A DNA stretch of 64,000 nucleotides from Arthrobacter sp. ISL-48 (GTDB lineage Bacteria; Actinomycetota; Actinomycetes; Actinomycetales; Micrococcaceae), in contig NZ_JAGGPL010000001.1 of the NCBI RefSeq assembly GCF_018613805.1, positions 372,001 through 436,000 of the forward strand, written 5' to 3'. Of the stretch, positions 21,189 to 31,320 are shown one piece after another. Positions within the stretch are counted from its first letter, which is position 1; the number at the start of each line of letters is the position of its first letter. The notes beneath the pieces are model-generated. The model searched no databases and had not been told where the DNA came from. It worked only from the letters and a program-made list of their open reading frames with translations. Position numbers and translations under genes: made by a program.

Positions 21189-21698
21189 ATGACTGCAACG
21201 ATCGACTCCCCGCGTAGCGGACGAAACAGCAGCGGGAAAAACAGCAGTGGACGAAACAGCAGTGGAAAAATCGCGCCCCAGTACCGCCGTACCGGCGGAT
21301 CCAGGGGCAACTTCGAGATGCTGGCCTGGCTGTTCATGCGCCTGTCCGGCGTGGTCCTGGTGGTGCTGATCTTCGGCCACCTCTTTGTGAACCTCATGGT
21401 GGGCGAAGGTATCCACGCCATCGACTTTGGCTTTGTGGCCGGCAAGTGGGCCGACCCGTTCTGGCAGGTCTGGGACCTGGCCATGCTGTGGCTGGCCATG
21501 CTTCATGGCACCAACGGTGTGCGCACCATCATCAACGATTACGCCGAGAAGGACTCCACCCGTCTCTGGCTCAAGATCGTCCTCTACGCCGCCACCACCG
21601 TGATCATCGTCCTGGGCACCCTGGTGATCTTCACCTTCAACCCGTGCCCCGTGGTGGACGGTGTCCCGCTGCCCGGCGGCTTCTGCCCTGCTGCGTAA
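21189..21698 (+). CDS. sdhD: succinate dehydrogenase hydrophobic membrane anchor subunit
   Basis: Membrane anchor subunit D of complex II (169 aa). After a polar N-terminus of about 45 residues there are three transmembrane helices; the segment FEMLAWLFMRLSGVVLVVLI and LWLAMLHGTNGVRTIINDYA are typical. The N-terminus contains three NSSG(R/K) repeats encoded by near-identical 15-bp units (about 21225-21269), an unusual low-complexity extension in a respiratory subunit. GGAGG at the end of sdhC serves as ribosome site. Confidence 0.94.
   Translation: MTATIDSPRSGRNSSGKNSSGRNSSGKIAPQYRRTGGSRGNFEMLAWLFMRLSGVVLVVLIFGHLFVNLMVGEGIHAIDFGFVAGKWADPFWQVWDLAMLWLAMLHGTNGVRTIINDYAEKDSTRLWLKIVLYAATTVIIVLGTLVIFTFNPCPVVDGVPLPGGFCPAA
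21225..21269 (+). repeat. three 15-bp tandem units at the start of sdhD
   Basis: Three consecutive units of consensus AACAGCAGYGGRMRA encode NSSGK, NSSGR, NSSGK just before the first membrane helix of SdhD. The units differ at only a few positions, which suggests recent slippage-type expansion. Confidence 0.8.
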
Positions 21699-21801
21699 CA
21701 GATTCATCCACAGCCCGCGGCGGATCGCGGAAAGAGTTTTGCGGAGCAGGCTTCGCCGGCCCGTTGTTTTATAGCGAATTTTGAGAGAAAGAGCGTCTGG
21801 T

Positions 21802-23613
21802 ATGCAGGTCCATAAGTACGACGTCGTCATCGTCGGTGCCGGTGGCGCTGGCATGCGCGCCGCGATCGAATCCGGTCAGCGCGCCCGCACAGCAGTACTG
21901 ACCAAGCTCTACCCGACCCGCTCGCACACCGGTGCGGCGCAGGGGGGCATGTGTGCGGCCCTTGCCAACGTCGAGGAAGACAACTGGGAATGGCACACGT
22001 TCGACACCATCAAGGGCGGCGACTACCTGGTAGACCAGGACGCCGCAGAGGTGATGGCGAAGGAAGCCATCGACGCGGTGCTGGACCTTGAGAAGATGGG
22101 CTTGCCGTTCAACCGCACGCCCGAAGGCAGGATCGACCAGCGCCGTTTCGGCGGCCACACCCGTGACCATGGCAAGGCCCCGGTCCGCCGGGCCTGCTAC
22201 GCGGCAGACCGTACTGGCCACATGATCCTGCAGACGCTCTACCAAAACTGCGTCAAGCACAACGTTGAGTTCTACAACGAGTACTACGTCCTGGACCTCC
22301 TGACCGTCGAAGAGGACGCGGTCCGCGAGGACGGCACCCCGTACAAGCAAAAGCGCGTGGCAGGTGTGGTCTCCTACGATCTCGCTTCGGGCGAACTGCA
22401 CGTCTTCCAGGCCAAGTCCGTCGTGTTCGCTTCGGGTGGCGCGGGCAAGGTCTTCAAGACCACCTCCAACGCCCACACGCTGACCGGCGACGGCATGGGC
22501 ATTGCCTTCCGCCGCGGCATCCCGCTGGAGGACATGGAGTTCTTCCAGTTCCACCCGACAGGCCTCGCCGGCCTGGGCATCCTCCTCTCGGAGGCGGCCC
22601 GCGGTGAGGGTGCGATCCTCCGCAACTCCGAGGGTGAGCGTTTCATGGAGCGCTACGCCCCGACCATCAAGGACCTGGCGCCGCGCGACATTGTGGCCCG
22701 CTCCATGGCCAACGAAGTCCGCGAAGGCCGCGGCTGTGGCCCCAACAAGGACTACGTCCTCCTGGACCTGACCCACCTGGAGCCGGCGCACATCGATGCC
22801 AAGCTCCCCGACATCACCGAGTTTGCCCGCACGTACCTTGGTGTCGAGCCCTATACGGAGCCGGTCCCCGTGTTCCCGACGGCGCACTACGCCATGGGCG
22901 GCATCCCCACGAACATCACCACGGAGGTGCTGCAGGACAACGACACCATCGTGCCCGGCCTCTACGCGGCCGGTGAGGTTGCGTGCGTGTCCGTCCACGG
23001 TTCCAACCGGCTGGGCACCAACTCGCTGCTGGACATCAACGTGTTCGGCAAGCGCGCTGGAATCGCCGCCGCCGAGTACGCCAAGACGGCTGACTTCGTG
23101 GAACTCCCGGAAGATCCGGAGGCCTACACGATCCAGCTGCTCGACATTGCCCGCAACGGCAGCGGCGACGAGAAGGTGGCTGTGATCCGCAAGGAACTGC
23201 AGGACACCATGGACGCCAACATGCAGGTGTTCCGCACGGCAGACACGCTGAACCAGGTCCTCAAGGACATCGCGTCCTTCGAGGAGCGGTACCGGCGTAT
23301 CAGTGTTCAGGACAAGGGCAAGCGCTTCAACCTTGACCTGCTCGAAGCCGTTGAACTGGGCTTCCTCCTGGAGCTCGCCAAGGTCATGACCGTGGCGGCG
23401 CTCCACCGGGAGGAATCCCGCGGCGGCCACTTCCGGGAGGACTTCCCCGAGCGTGACGACGAAAGATTCATGAAGCACTCGATGGCGTACAAGGACTACC
23501 ACGCCCCGGCCGACGGAACTGTAGCTGCGGACGCCGCAGTTACAGCCGGAATCCGCCTGGCCACCAAACCGGTTGTCTTTACCCGCTACGAGCCGATGGT
23601 GAGGAAGTACTAA
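21802..23613 (+). CDS. sdhA: succinate dehydrogenase flavoprotein subunit
   Basis: Catalytic FAD subunit (603 aa), oxidising succinate to fumarate. The dinucleotide fold YDVVIVGAGGAGMRAA opens the protein; the histidine that carries covalent FAD is in RSHTGAAQGGMCA; the active-site region FHPTGLAGLGILLSEAARGEG and the C-terminal SNRLGTNSLLDINVFGKRAG are intact. ATG at 21802 is used because the TTG at 21781 adds seven atypical residues. sdhB begins one base after the stop. Confidence 0.97.
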   Translation: MQVHKYDVVIVGAGGAGMRAAIESGQRARTAVLTKLYPTRSHTGAAQGGMCAALANVEEDNWEWHTFDTIKGGDYLVDQDAAEVMAKEAIDAVLDLEKMGLPFNRTPEGRIDQRRFGGHTRDHGKAPVRRACYAADRTGHMILQTLYQNCVKHNVEFYNEYYVLDLLTVEEDAVREDGTPYKQKRVAGVVSYDLASGELHVFQAKSVVFASGGAGKVFKTTSNAHTLTGDGMGIAFRRGIPLEDMEFFQFHPTGLAGLGILLSEAARGEGAILRNSEGERFMERYAPTIKDLAPRDIVARSMANEVREGRGCGPNKDYVLLDLTHLEPAHIDAKLPDITEFARTYLGVEPYTEPVPVFPTAHYAMGGIPTNITTEVLQDNDTIVPGLYAAGEVACVSVHGSNRLGTNSLLDINVFGKRAGIAAAEYAKTADFVELPEDPEAYTIQLLDIARNGSGDEKVAVIRKELQDTMDANMQVFRTADTLNQVLKDIASFEERYRRISVQDKGKRFNLDLLEAVELGFLLELAKVMTVAALHREESRGGHFREDFPERDDERFMKHSMAYKDYHAPADGTVAADAAVTAGIRLATKPVVFTRYEPMVRKY

Positions 23614-23614
23614 G

Positions 23615-24397
23615 ATGTCCGCCGAACTTGCTGAGCCAGCCTCAAAGATCGAGCTGCCCGCCCATGTGGGAGGCGGCGGCGAAATCCCCACCTTCGACAT
23701 CACCCTGCGCGTCCGCCGCTACAACCCCGAGGTCTCCGAGGACGCCACCTGGGATGACTTCAAGCTGACCATGTACGGTACTGACCGTGTGCTGGACGCC
23801 CTGCACAAGGTCAAGTGGGAGATTGACGGCAGTGTTTCATTCCGCCGCTCCTGTGCCCACGGAGTCTGCGGCTCCGACGCCATGCGCATCAACGGCCGCA
23901 ACCGCCTCGCCTGCAAGACCCTCCTCAAGGACCTGGACACGTCCAAGCCCATCACCGTCGAGCCCATCAAGGGTCTGCCGGTGGAGAAGGACCTCATTGT
24001 GGACATGGAACCGTTCTTCCAGTCCTTTCGTGAGGTCATGCCGTTCCTGATCAACAAGGGCCATGAGCCCACCAAGGAACGCCTGCAGTCCGCCGAGGAC
24101 CGTGAACGCTTCGACGACACCACCAAGTGCATCCTCTGCGCCGCGTGCACCTCCTCCTGCCCCGTGTTCTGGACCGATGGCCAGTACTTCGGGCCGGCGG
24201 CGATCGTCAACGCCCACCGCTTCATTTTCGATTCCCGTGATGACGCGGGCGACATGCGCCTGGAGATCCTGAACGACAAGGAAGGCGTCTGGCGCTGCCG
24301 CACCACCTTCAACTGCTCTGAAGCATGCCCCCGCGGCATCCAGGTCACGCAGGCCATTGCCGAGGTCAAGCAGGCAATTCTTTCCCGCAAGATCTAG
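23615..24397 (+). CDS. sdhB: succinate dehydrogenase iron-sulfur subunit
   Basis: Electron-transfer subunit (260 aa) with the [2Fe-2S] ligands Cys80, Cys85, Asp88 and Cys100 (CAHGVCGSD ... RLAC) and the [4Fe-4S]/[3Fe-4S] ligands from Cys172 in CILCAACTSSCP and the later CSEACPRGI. The Asp ligand in place of one Cys is normal for bacterial SdhB. GAGGAAG within the sdhA end serves as ribosome site. A strong terminator follows. Confidence 0.97.
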   Translation: MSAELAEPASKIELPAHVGGGGEIPTFDITLRVRRYNPEVSEDATWDDFKLTMYGTDRVLDALHKVKWEIDGSVSFRRSCAHGVCGSDAMRINGRNRLACKTLLKDLDTSKPITVEPIKGLPVEKDLIVDMEPFFQSFREVMPFLINKGHEPTKERLQSAEDRERFDDTTKCILCAACTSSCPVFWTDGQYFGPAAIVNAHRFIFDSRDDAGDMRLEILNDKEGVWRCRTTFNCSEACPRGIQVTQAIAEVKQAILSRKI

Positions 24398-24425
24398 CAG
24401 CCGTTCCCAACGGACGTTACAGCCG

Positions 24426-24474
24426 ACGACGGCGTCAGTCACCACCGCGGTGAATGGCGCCGCCGTCGTTTTTC
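24426..24474 (+). terminator. intrinsic terminator after sdhCDAB
   Basis: Stem ACGACGGCG (24426-24434) with CGCCGTCGT (24461-24469), followed by a run of T (24469-24473). The loop is long (26 bases) and contains its own small dyad (ACCGCGGT). It ends 34 bases before the hydrolase start. Confidence 0.75.
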
Positions 24475-24507
24475 CGGCAAGACCCGCACCCACGAAAGGG
24501 GCGTCCC

Positions 24508-25278
24508 GTGTCACGTTCCGAAAAAGTCACCTTTGAAGGATCCACCGGCGAAGCCCTCTCAGGCATCCTGGACGTCCCGGAAGGGCCCGTGAGGGGCTGG
24601 GGGGTCTTCTCCCACGGCTTCACCCTGGGCAAGGACAGTCCCGCCGCCTCACGGATGTGCAAGGCCCTGGCGGACACCGGCATTGGCATGCTCCGCTTCG
24701 ACAACCTGGGGCTGGGCGATTCCGCAGGCCGCTGGTCCGAGGGATCCTTCAGCCACAAGGTGGCGGACACCGTGAAGGCCGCCGAGTTCATGCGCGCCCA
24801 GGGCAAGGGGATCTCCCTGCTGGTGGGACACTCCTTCGGTGGTGCCGCCGTGCTTTCAGCCGCCCGGCAGATTCCCGAGCTCGACGCCGTTGCCACCGTC
24901 GCTGCCCCCTTCTCGCCCAAGCATGTGGCGCACGTCTTCGACGCCGCCCTGGACAAGATCCTCAGCGAGGGCAGCGCCGAAGTGGATCTCGGCGGCAAGC
25001 GGGTGGAGATCCGCAAGCACTTTGTGGAGGACCTGGAGAACGCAGACCTCACTGACTGCATCAGGCAGCTCCACAAACCACTGATGGTGCTGCACTCCCC
25101 CACGGACAACACCGTGGGCATCGAGAACGCCAGCACCATTTTCCAGACGGCCCGTCATCCGCGGAATTTCGTTTCCCTCGAAGGCAGCGATCACCTGTTG
25201 ACCGGGAAAGGCCAGGCAGTACGGGCAGCCCGGATCATCTCTGCCTGGGCCGAGCAATACCTCGACGCCGGGAAGTAG
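24508..25278 (+). CDS. alpha/beta hydrolase, OsmC-associated type
   Basis: Alpha/beta hydrolase (256 aa) with nucleophile elbow GHSFGGAAVL, an N-terminal GVFSHGFTLGKDSPAASR oxyanion region, and the catalytic His probably in EGSDHLLTG near the C-terminus. It resembles the hydrolase domain often fused or adjacent to OsmC-like proteins; the substrate is unknown. GTG at 24508 with AAAGGGGCG upstream is preferred over the ATG at 24454, which lies inside the sdh terminator. Its end overlaps the convergent YihY gene by 44 bp. Confidence 0.85.
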   Translation: MSRSEKVTFEGSTGEALSGILDVPEGPVRGWGVFSHGFTLGKDSPAASRMCKALADTGIGMLRFDNLGLGDSAGRWSEGSFSHKVADTVKAAEFMRAQGKGISLLVGHSFGGAAVLSAARQIPELDAVATVAAPFSPKHVAHVFDAALDKILSEGSAEVDLGGKRVEIRKHFVEDLENADLTDCIRQLHKPLMVLHSPTDNTVGIENASTIFQTARHPRNFVSLEGSDHLLTGKGQAVRAARIISAWAEQYLDAGK

Positions 25279-26284
25279 CCGGCCGGGGTCCCTCAACGTG
25301 AGGCGGTACCTTGCCCGGCTGGACCTGGCGGGCCCCCCACCGCGCCTTTTCCTGAGCCGCGGGGGCGATCTTCAGGTCTCCCTCGCGGATAGTGGACCAG
25401 CCACACGCCACCAGGTACACCTGGCTGACCAGGTTGAACCAGATCAGCAGGCCAATGATGATGGCGAACGGGGCCAGGATGGGGTTCCGTCCGGCGCCCG
25501 CCAGGAGTTCAGTGCTGAAAACCTGCAGCACTGTAGTGCCCACCGCGGCGAGAATGGTCCCCTCCAGGAGTGCCTGCCGGGGCAGTTTGAGGCCTCCGGC
25601 CAAGCGGAACATGATAACGGCTGTAGCCCAGTTGAGCGCCAGCGGGACACCGATTTTGATGAGCGTGGTGAGCGGCCCCGCCACAGCCGGATCAAGATGC
25701 AGGAAATCGGAGACCCAGCCCGCCGCGGTGCCGAAGACCAGTGAAGCGCCGGCGCTGATCACCAGGGCGACGCCCAGCAAGAGCAGGGTACCGGCGTCGC
25801 GCAGCTTGAGCACCAAGGGATTCACCTTCAATGGCGGCAGCTGCATGACGCCGCGGAGGCCGTCCCGCAGGCCGCCGATCCAGCCCAGCGAGGTGATGAC
25901 TGTGACTATTGCCGCGATCACCGCGGCCCAACCCAGCCCGTCCGGATCCAGCAGGTCCTTCGGGTCGATCAGGCCTTCACCGCCGTCCACTTTCAGCAGA
26001 CCGGGTGCGCTCCGCGCCACGCTGCTGACGATCGTGTCCAGGAGGGCGGGCTGGCTCCGCAGGACCAGGCCCGCGACCGAGAAGCCGGTGGCCAGGAGGC
26101 CGGTGACGGAGAAAAACATCCTGAAGCCGATCCCGGCGCTCAACAGGGGCCCGTGCTGGAGGTTGTAGTGCTGCCAGGCACGCATCGGACGCAGGACGTT
26201 GAGCCTTGCCTGCAGCCATTGGAACATCGCCGGAATGCTGGCTATGGGGCCGCCGTCGGATCTCCTGGCCTTACCCCAGTCCAT
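25235..26284 (-). CDS. YihY/BrkB family membrane protein
   Basis: Polytopic inner-membrane protein (about 349 aa) of the YihY/virulence-factor-BrkB family, of uncertain biochemical function. About six hydrophobic helices lie between residues 45 and 315, starting with GPLLSAGIGFRMFFSVTGLL. The C-terminal 45 residues are basic and Arg/Pro-rich. The start is uncertain: ATG at 26284 lies inside the open frame, just after the 2H phosphoesterase stop at 26322, so the pair is probably co-transcribed. Confidence 0.82.
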   Translation of the reverse strand: MDWGKARRSDGGPIASIPAMFQWLQARLNVLRPMRAWQHYNLQHGPLLSAGIGFRMFFSVTGLLATGFSVAGLVLRSQPALLDTIVSSVARSAPGLLKVDGGEGLIDPKDLLDPDGLGWAAVIAAIVTVITSLGWIGGLRDGLRGVMQLPPLKVNPLVLKLRDAGTLLLLGVALVISAGASLVFGTAAGWVSDFLHLDPAVAGPLTTLIKIGVPLALNWATAVIMFRLAGGLKLPRQALLEGTILAAVGTTVLQVFSTELLAGAGRNPILAPFAIIIGLLIWFNLVSQVYLVACGWSTIREGDLKIAPAAQEKARWGARQVQPGKVPPHVEGPRPATSRRRGIARPRQR

Positions 26285-26321
26285 CCTCTTCTGGATGACG
26301 GCGAGCTGGAGGCCTGCACGG

Positions 26322-26927
26322 TCAGTGGGGAGCGGTGGCTCCGTCTGCCCTGGCGTCGGCGTCCGCGGCCCAGGTGCCGGCGTGGTTATCCGTTTCGCTT
26401 CCAAAGTCCAGCTCTTCCCGTAGCTGCCATATGCCGTTGGCATCGTGCTCGTAAAGACCCATGCTAACCACAGGGAACGTTGCTCTATAGTCCTTGAGCA
26501 CCGTTTCGGCTTCGTCGAGGCTTTCCGGGGCAACATCGTGGGCGATGGTCACGTGGGGGTGGTAGGAGAATGGCAGGTCCCGCTCAAGCGGGCCGGCCTG
26601 GAGCTTCTCGTGGAGATCCACGCAGGCACCGAAACCGTCTTCCACGTTGATGAACACCACGGGCGAGACCGGGCGGAACGTTCCGGTTCCGGCGATGGTG
26701 ACCATGAACGGTGTCTGCTTGCGGGCCACCTCACGGACGTGGGCGCGCGTCGCCTCCCAATCCTCCGTGGGCGTGGTGGTCACCAGCGTGATGTGGGCAG
26801 GAATAACGCCCGCCATGGGGTCCCCGAAGGAAGCCCGCCATCGCTGGAGTTCCTCGGAGATGGCAGGGGGGAATCCCAGAATGACGCCTACGCTCATTCC
26901 TTCGCTGGCCTTGCGGGAAACCGGCAT
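26322..26927 (-). CDS. 2'-5' RNA ligase / 2H phosphoesterase family protein
   Basis: Member of the 2H phosphoesterase superfamily (201 aa). The two hallmark motifs are HITLVT (near residue 45) and HVTIAH (near residue 126), each supplying a catalytic His and Thr. The physiological substrate of bacterial members is usually unknown. The ATG at 26927 follows the trpS stop by 4 bp; an internal ATG at 26897 (MSVGVILGF) is a good alternative and would match the usual family start. Confidence 0.85.
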   Translation of the reverse strand: MPVSRKASEGMSVGVILGFPPAISEELQRWRASFGDPMAGVIPAHITLVTTTPTEDWEATRAHVREVARKQTPFMVTIAGTGTFRPVSPVVFINVEDGFGACVDLHEKLQAGPLERDLPFSYHPHVTIAHDVAPESLDEAETVLKDYRATFPVVSMGLYEHDANGIWQLREELDFGSETDNHAGTWAADADARADGATAPH

Positions 26928-26931
26928 TGGG

Positions 26932-28083
<1,152 letters not shown>

Positions 28084-28089
28084 TTAAAA

Positions 28090-28932
28090 CTAGAGCTGGT
28101 AATCCACTACCAGCGGGGCATGGTCGGAGAAGCGTGTGTCCCACGAGGCCGCGCGGTCCACGACCGCCGAAATGGCGGCAGCAGCCAGGGCCGGGGTGGC
28201 GAGGTGATAGTCGATGCGCCAGCCAGTGTCGTTGTCGAAGGCCTGGCCACGCTGCGACCACCAGGTGTAGGGGCCGTCGACGTTGCCCGCCAGGCCCCTG
28301 TGAACATCCTTCCAGCCGATCTCTTCACCGAAGAAGCGGTCGAAATACGCCCTCTCCTCGGGAAGGAAGCCGGCCTTTTTAACGTTGCCCTTCCAGTTCC
28401 TGATGTCCACCTGGGTGTGGCCGACGTTGAGGTCACCCACCACCAGGGCGTGGTCGCTGTGCTTTGTGAGCTCAGGCAGGCGCGTGCTCATGACATCCAG
28501 GAAGCGGAACTTGTCCTCCTGCTTTGGCGTGCCGACGTCGCCGGAGTGCACATAGGCACTGGCCACCGTCAGCTGGACGGGGTTGCCGGCGGCATCGGGG
28601 AACCGGAAATCCGCCTCCACCCAGCGGCCAGCCATGGCGAAGTAGTCATGACCGATGTGGGCGCGGGTGGCAAGTGGCTCCTCGCGGGAGGCGATGGCCA
28701 CCCCCGCGCGGCCCTTGGCTTCCGCCTCAGCGTGGAGAATGTGCCAGTCGTCACCCAGGAGCTGGCGGACAATAGCGTCCGGCGCGCGGACTTCCTGGAG
28801 GCAAAGGATATCCACCCCGCGCGGCTCCAGCCACTCCGCCATGCCTTTTTTGTAGGCAGCGCGGAGGCCGTTGACGTTTACCGATGCGATGCGAAGGTGG
28901 TCCTTCTTCAATGCCGAGCTCACCCGCTCCAC
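28090..28932 (-). CDS. xth: exodeoxyribonuclease III (AP endonuclease family)
   Basis: Exonuclease III family DNA repair enzyme (280 aa). Motifs in order: IASVNVNGLRAA, DILCLQEVRAP (metal-binding Glu), VVGDLNVGHTQVDI (catalytic Asp and Asn), and RIDYHLATPAL with FSDHAPLVVDY (Asp-His pair) at the end. Acts on abasic sites and 3' ends in base-excision repair. GTG at 28932 is listed; GTG 28923 and TTG 28911 are in-frame alternatives. It ends 18 bp before the trpS start. Confidence 0.93.
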   Translation of the reverse strand: MERVSSALKKDHLRIASVNVNGLRAAYKKGMAEWLEPRGVDILCLQEVRAPDAIVRQLLGDDWHILHAEAEAKGRAGVAIASREEPLATRAHIGHDYFAMAGRWVEADFRFPDAAGNPVQLTVASAYVHSGDVGTPKQEDKFRFLDVMSTRLPELTKHSDHALVVGDLNVGHTQVDIRNWKGNVKKAGFLPEERAYFDRFFGEEIGWKDVHRGLAGNVDGPYTWWSQRGQAFDNDTGWRIDYHLATPALAAAAISAVVDRAASWDTRFSDHAPLVVDYQL

Positions 28933-28933
28933 T

Positions 28934-29440
28934 CTAGTCGATGATGGTTCCGCTGACCGGGTCCCCTGCCCCGTCTGAGGACTTGATCATGTCGCGGGCG
29001 TTGGTGGCAGTGATTTCGATGGTCTCCAAGGCGCGGCGGATGGTGTCCTGGTCAGCCGCCTCTCCTTTGGCGCGCTCCTGCTCCACCACGCGGATCTGCA
29101 CCTGCACGATCTTGAAGGAATGGTCCAGCTTGAGGTCGCGGACTTCGTCCGCTTCGGTCCGCTCGGACACGATGCGGGTGCCGCCATGATCGGCGGAGGA
29201 CGACGACGGCGCCCGGCCGGCCGCTGCGTTGAAGGCGTTGTGTGCCTCGCTGAGTTTGGCCCCTGCCTTCTTCGCTGCCCTCTGGATGCTAAACACCACG
29301 AAGGCTGCGAGTGCGAGCCAGAAGGCGGCGATGCCAGCGACAACCCAGCCGACGACGTCGTTCTGGTTGGCTGCAAAGATGACCGCCACGACAAAAGCGA
29401 TGACAAACACCATCATTCCCGGGCCGCTGATGCGGAGCAT
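28934..29440 (-). CDS. small membrane protein, unknown function
   Basis: Hypothetical protein (168 aa), family not recognised. Two adjacent transmembrane helices (about 10-27 and 32-53) are followed by a long cytoplasmic or extracytoplasmic domain with predicted helical, charged sequence (EVRDLKLDHSFKIVQVQIRV, VEQERAKGEAADQDTIRRAL). The ATG at 29440 has AAAGGGCGG upstream; the frame to 29503 is open but lacks a site. It lies 1 bp before exonuclease III and is probably co-transcribed with it. Confidence 0.75.
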   Translation of the reverse strand: MLRISGPGMMVFVIAFVVAVIFAANQNDVVGWVVAGIAAFWLALAAFVVFSIQRAAKKAGAKLSEAHNAFNAAAGRAPSSSSADHGGTRIVSERTEADEVRDLKLDHSFKIVQVQIRVVEQERAKGEAADQDTIRRALETIEITATNARDMIKSSDGAGDPVSGTIID

Positions 29441-29578
29441 GGAGAATCCGCCCTTTCGGGGGAGGGAATGTGACGACGACTTGGAGCTGCCCAGAGATTG
29501 CATGAGGCTATTGTCTCAAACGCCACGGCCGGCCGAGGAACCTTCCACCCGCGGCGAACAGCTTGCCCTCCCCATGTA

Positions 29579-29631
29579 ACTCGCAGTTAACGCGCTCAGG
29601 GCCGTTTTCCCGACGTTTAACTGCGACCTCG
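29579..29631. repeat. palindromic intergenic repeat, copy B
   Basis: Arms CGCAGTTAA (29582-29590) and TTAACTGCG (29617-29625) are complementary over 9 bp, extended by a CG pair across a one-base bulge. Half-sites CGCAGTTAAC and (reversed) CGCAGTTAAA match those of copies A and C. It lies between the upstream end of the small membrane protein gene and the 3' end of the ABC-2 permease. Confidence 0.7.
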
Positions 29632-29644
29632 TTGGGCGAGGGCC

Positions 29645-30478
29645 CTATTTGAGGAAGAGTTTGCGCAGCCTCATGGTGGTCAGCAGCATCCCGAGGACCG
29701 TCATCACCAGGTAGTAGCCAATGTGGATCACCGTGGCCGCAGTGAACGTGCCCACGCTGATCTGGCGCAGCAGCTCAACCGCGTGCCAGAGCGGCATGGC
29801 CTGGATGAGCCACTGGATGTACTCGGGGTAGACGCTGAGCGGGTAGAACGTGGCGCTGAACAGGAACATGGGCAGCATGATGAAGTTGATCCAGTCCATC
29901 TGCTGGAACGTCTTCAGGAAGCTGGTGATGCCCATGCCGATGCTGGCGAAGCCAAAGGCTATCAGCACGGACGCCGGGATCATCAAAATGGCCCAGGGAG
30001 TGGTGATCAGGCCCATCAGACCCATCACGGCCGTGAATCCGGTGGCATACAGGAGCCCTCGCAGGAGCGCCAGGAAAATCTCCCCCAAGGCAACGTCCAG
30101 CGGCCCCAGCGATGTGTAAAGCATGCCCTGGTACAGCTTGGCGAAGTTCATCTTGAAGAAGACGTTCCACGTGGAGTCATAGACTGCTCCGTTCATGGCG
30201 GAAACAGCCAGCAGCGCGGGGGCGATGTAGGCGGCGTAGCTGATTTCTTCCCCGCCCGGTCCCTGCACAGCTCCGACGATGGCACCCATCCCCACACCCA
30301 TGGAGAAAAGGAACAGCACGGGCTCGAAGAAGCCGGAGAGCATCACCAGCCAGTTGCTGCTCCTGGTGGCCATGAGGCCGCGGGATATCACGGCTTTGGC
30401 GTTGCCGGAATACAGAGGCCCGAACGTCCTGTTGCGGGCCTGCTCCGTGACGCTGTGGTCGCCAGTGAGCACGCTCAT
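29645..30478 (-). CDS. ABC-2 type transporter permease (distal subunit)
   Basis: ABC-2 permease (277 aa) with six hydrophobic segments, resembling NodJ/DrrB-type export subunits; FSATFYPLSVYPEYIQWLIQ is the characteristic segment before the last helices. Its ATGA start overlaps the partner permease by 4 bp. With the second permease and the DrrA/NodI-type ATPase it forms an exporter; no biosynthetic cluster is adjacent, so the cargo is unknown. Confidence 0.9.
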   Translation of the reverse strand: MSVLTGDHSVTEQARNRTFGPLYSGNAKAVISRGLMATRSSNWLVMLSGFFEPVLFLFSMGVGMGAIVGAVQGPGGEEISYAAYIAPALLAVSAMNGAVYDSTWNVFFKMNFAKLYQGMLYTSLGPLDVALGEIFLALLRGLLYATGFTAVMGLMGLITTPWAILMIPASVLIAFGFASIGMGITSFLKTFQQMDWINFIMLPMFLFSATFYPLSVYPEYIQWLIQAMPLWHAVELLRQISVGTFTAATVIHIGYYLVMTVLGMLLTTMRLRKLFLK

Positions 30479-31320
30479 TGGCCCATCCTTTTAACGAACT
30501 GATGCTTGGTAAGGAACCAGCCCAGGACGGCGAGCGCTACCAGCACAAGCACATGCACAACGGTGAGCAGCAGCGGTTCCTGGTAGCCGTAGGTAAAGAC
30601 GCGGCCGAGCTGGGTGCCGTGCCAAATCGGCGAGATCCAGCCGATCCAGCGGACGGCCAAGGGAAGTGTTTCAAGTGGGAAGAACGTGCCCGAGAAGAGG
30701 AAGAGCGGCATGACGACAAACCGCATCACCAGCGCGAATTGCCCTTTGTCCTCGGTGATCGACGCGGAGTAAGCCATCAGCGGCAGGCCGAAGGACAGCC
30801 CTGCCAGCGTTGCGACGAGAATGCTGACCCACCCCCAGCCGCCAGGCGATGCTCCGAACAACGCCACGGCCGCAAAGTAGATGGCAGCCTGCAGGAGGAG
30901 ACGCACCGTCACCGCAATGATGTGCCCGGCAGCGATTTGCTCCGGCGTCAGGGGCGAAGCGTGCGGACCGTAGTAGGTCCGGCGCCACTTGAAGCCCCCC
31001 ATCACCGGGAACGTGAACTCATTGGCCGCTGTCATGACGCCGGCGGACACCAGTAGTGCCGGGGCGATGAAAGCCAGGTAGCTGACACCGCCGAAAGCCG
31101 CTGCGCTGTCAACCAGCGTTGCCAGTCCCACCCCCATGGCGAACAGGTAGGCCACAGGCTGGCCCACGCTGTACATCAGGATGGAGAAACCGTAGCCCCA
31201 CAGCACCCTGAGCACCTGTTCCGCGTAGTAAAAAGCACCCCAGCGGCGGGCTTTCGCTGCGGAGGTTTCGGGGCTGTGCGCCCGGGAAGCAGTTTCGGTC
31301 AACCCGGCAGTCTCACTCAA
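30475..31320 (-). CDS. ABC-2 type transporter permease (proximal subunit)
   Basis: ABC-2 permease (281 aa), six hydrophobic segments, with the paralogous block FSGTFFPLETLPLAVRWIGW. It is clearly related to the 29645 gene, so the exporter is a heterodimer from an old duplication. The start overlaps the ATPase stop by 8 bp. Polar N-terminus of about 35 residues. Confidence 0.9.
   Translation of the reverse strand: MSETAGLTETASRAHSPETSAAKARRWGAFYYAEQVLRVLWGYGFSILMYSVGQPVAYLFAMGVGLATLVDSAAAFGGVSYLAFIAPALLVSAGVMTAANEFTFPVMGGFKWRRTYYGPHASPLTPEQIAAGHIIAVTVRLLLQAAIYFAAVALFGASPGGWGWVSILVATLAGLSFGLPLMAYSASITEDKGQFALVMRFVVMPLFLFSGTFFPLETLPLAVRWIGWISPIWHGTQLGRVFTYGYQEPLLLTVVHVLVLVALAVLGWFLTKHQFVKRMGQ

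Noticed and set aside
21769..23703. 644-codon open frame antisense to sdhA
   Set aside because: It is a GC-rich codon-phase shadow of sdhA, which has all family motifs; the antisense product shows no recognisable domain.
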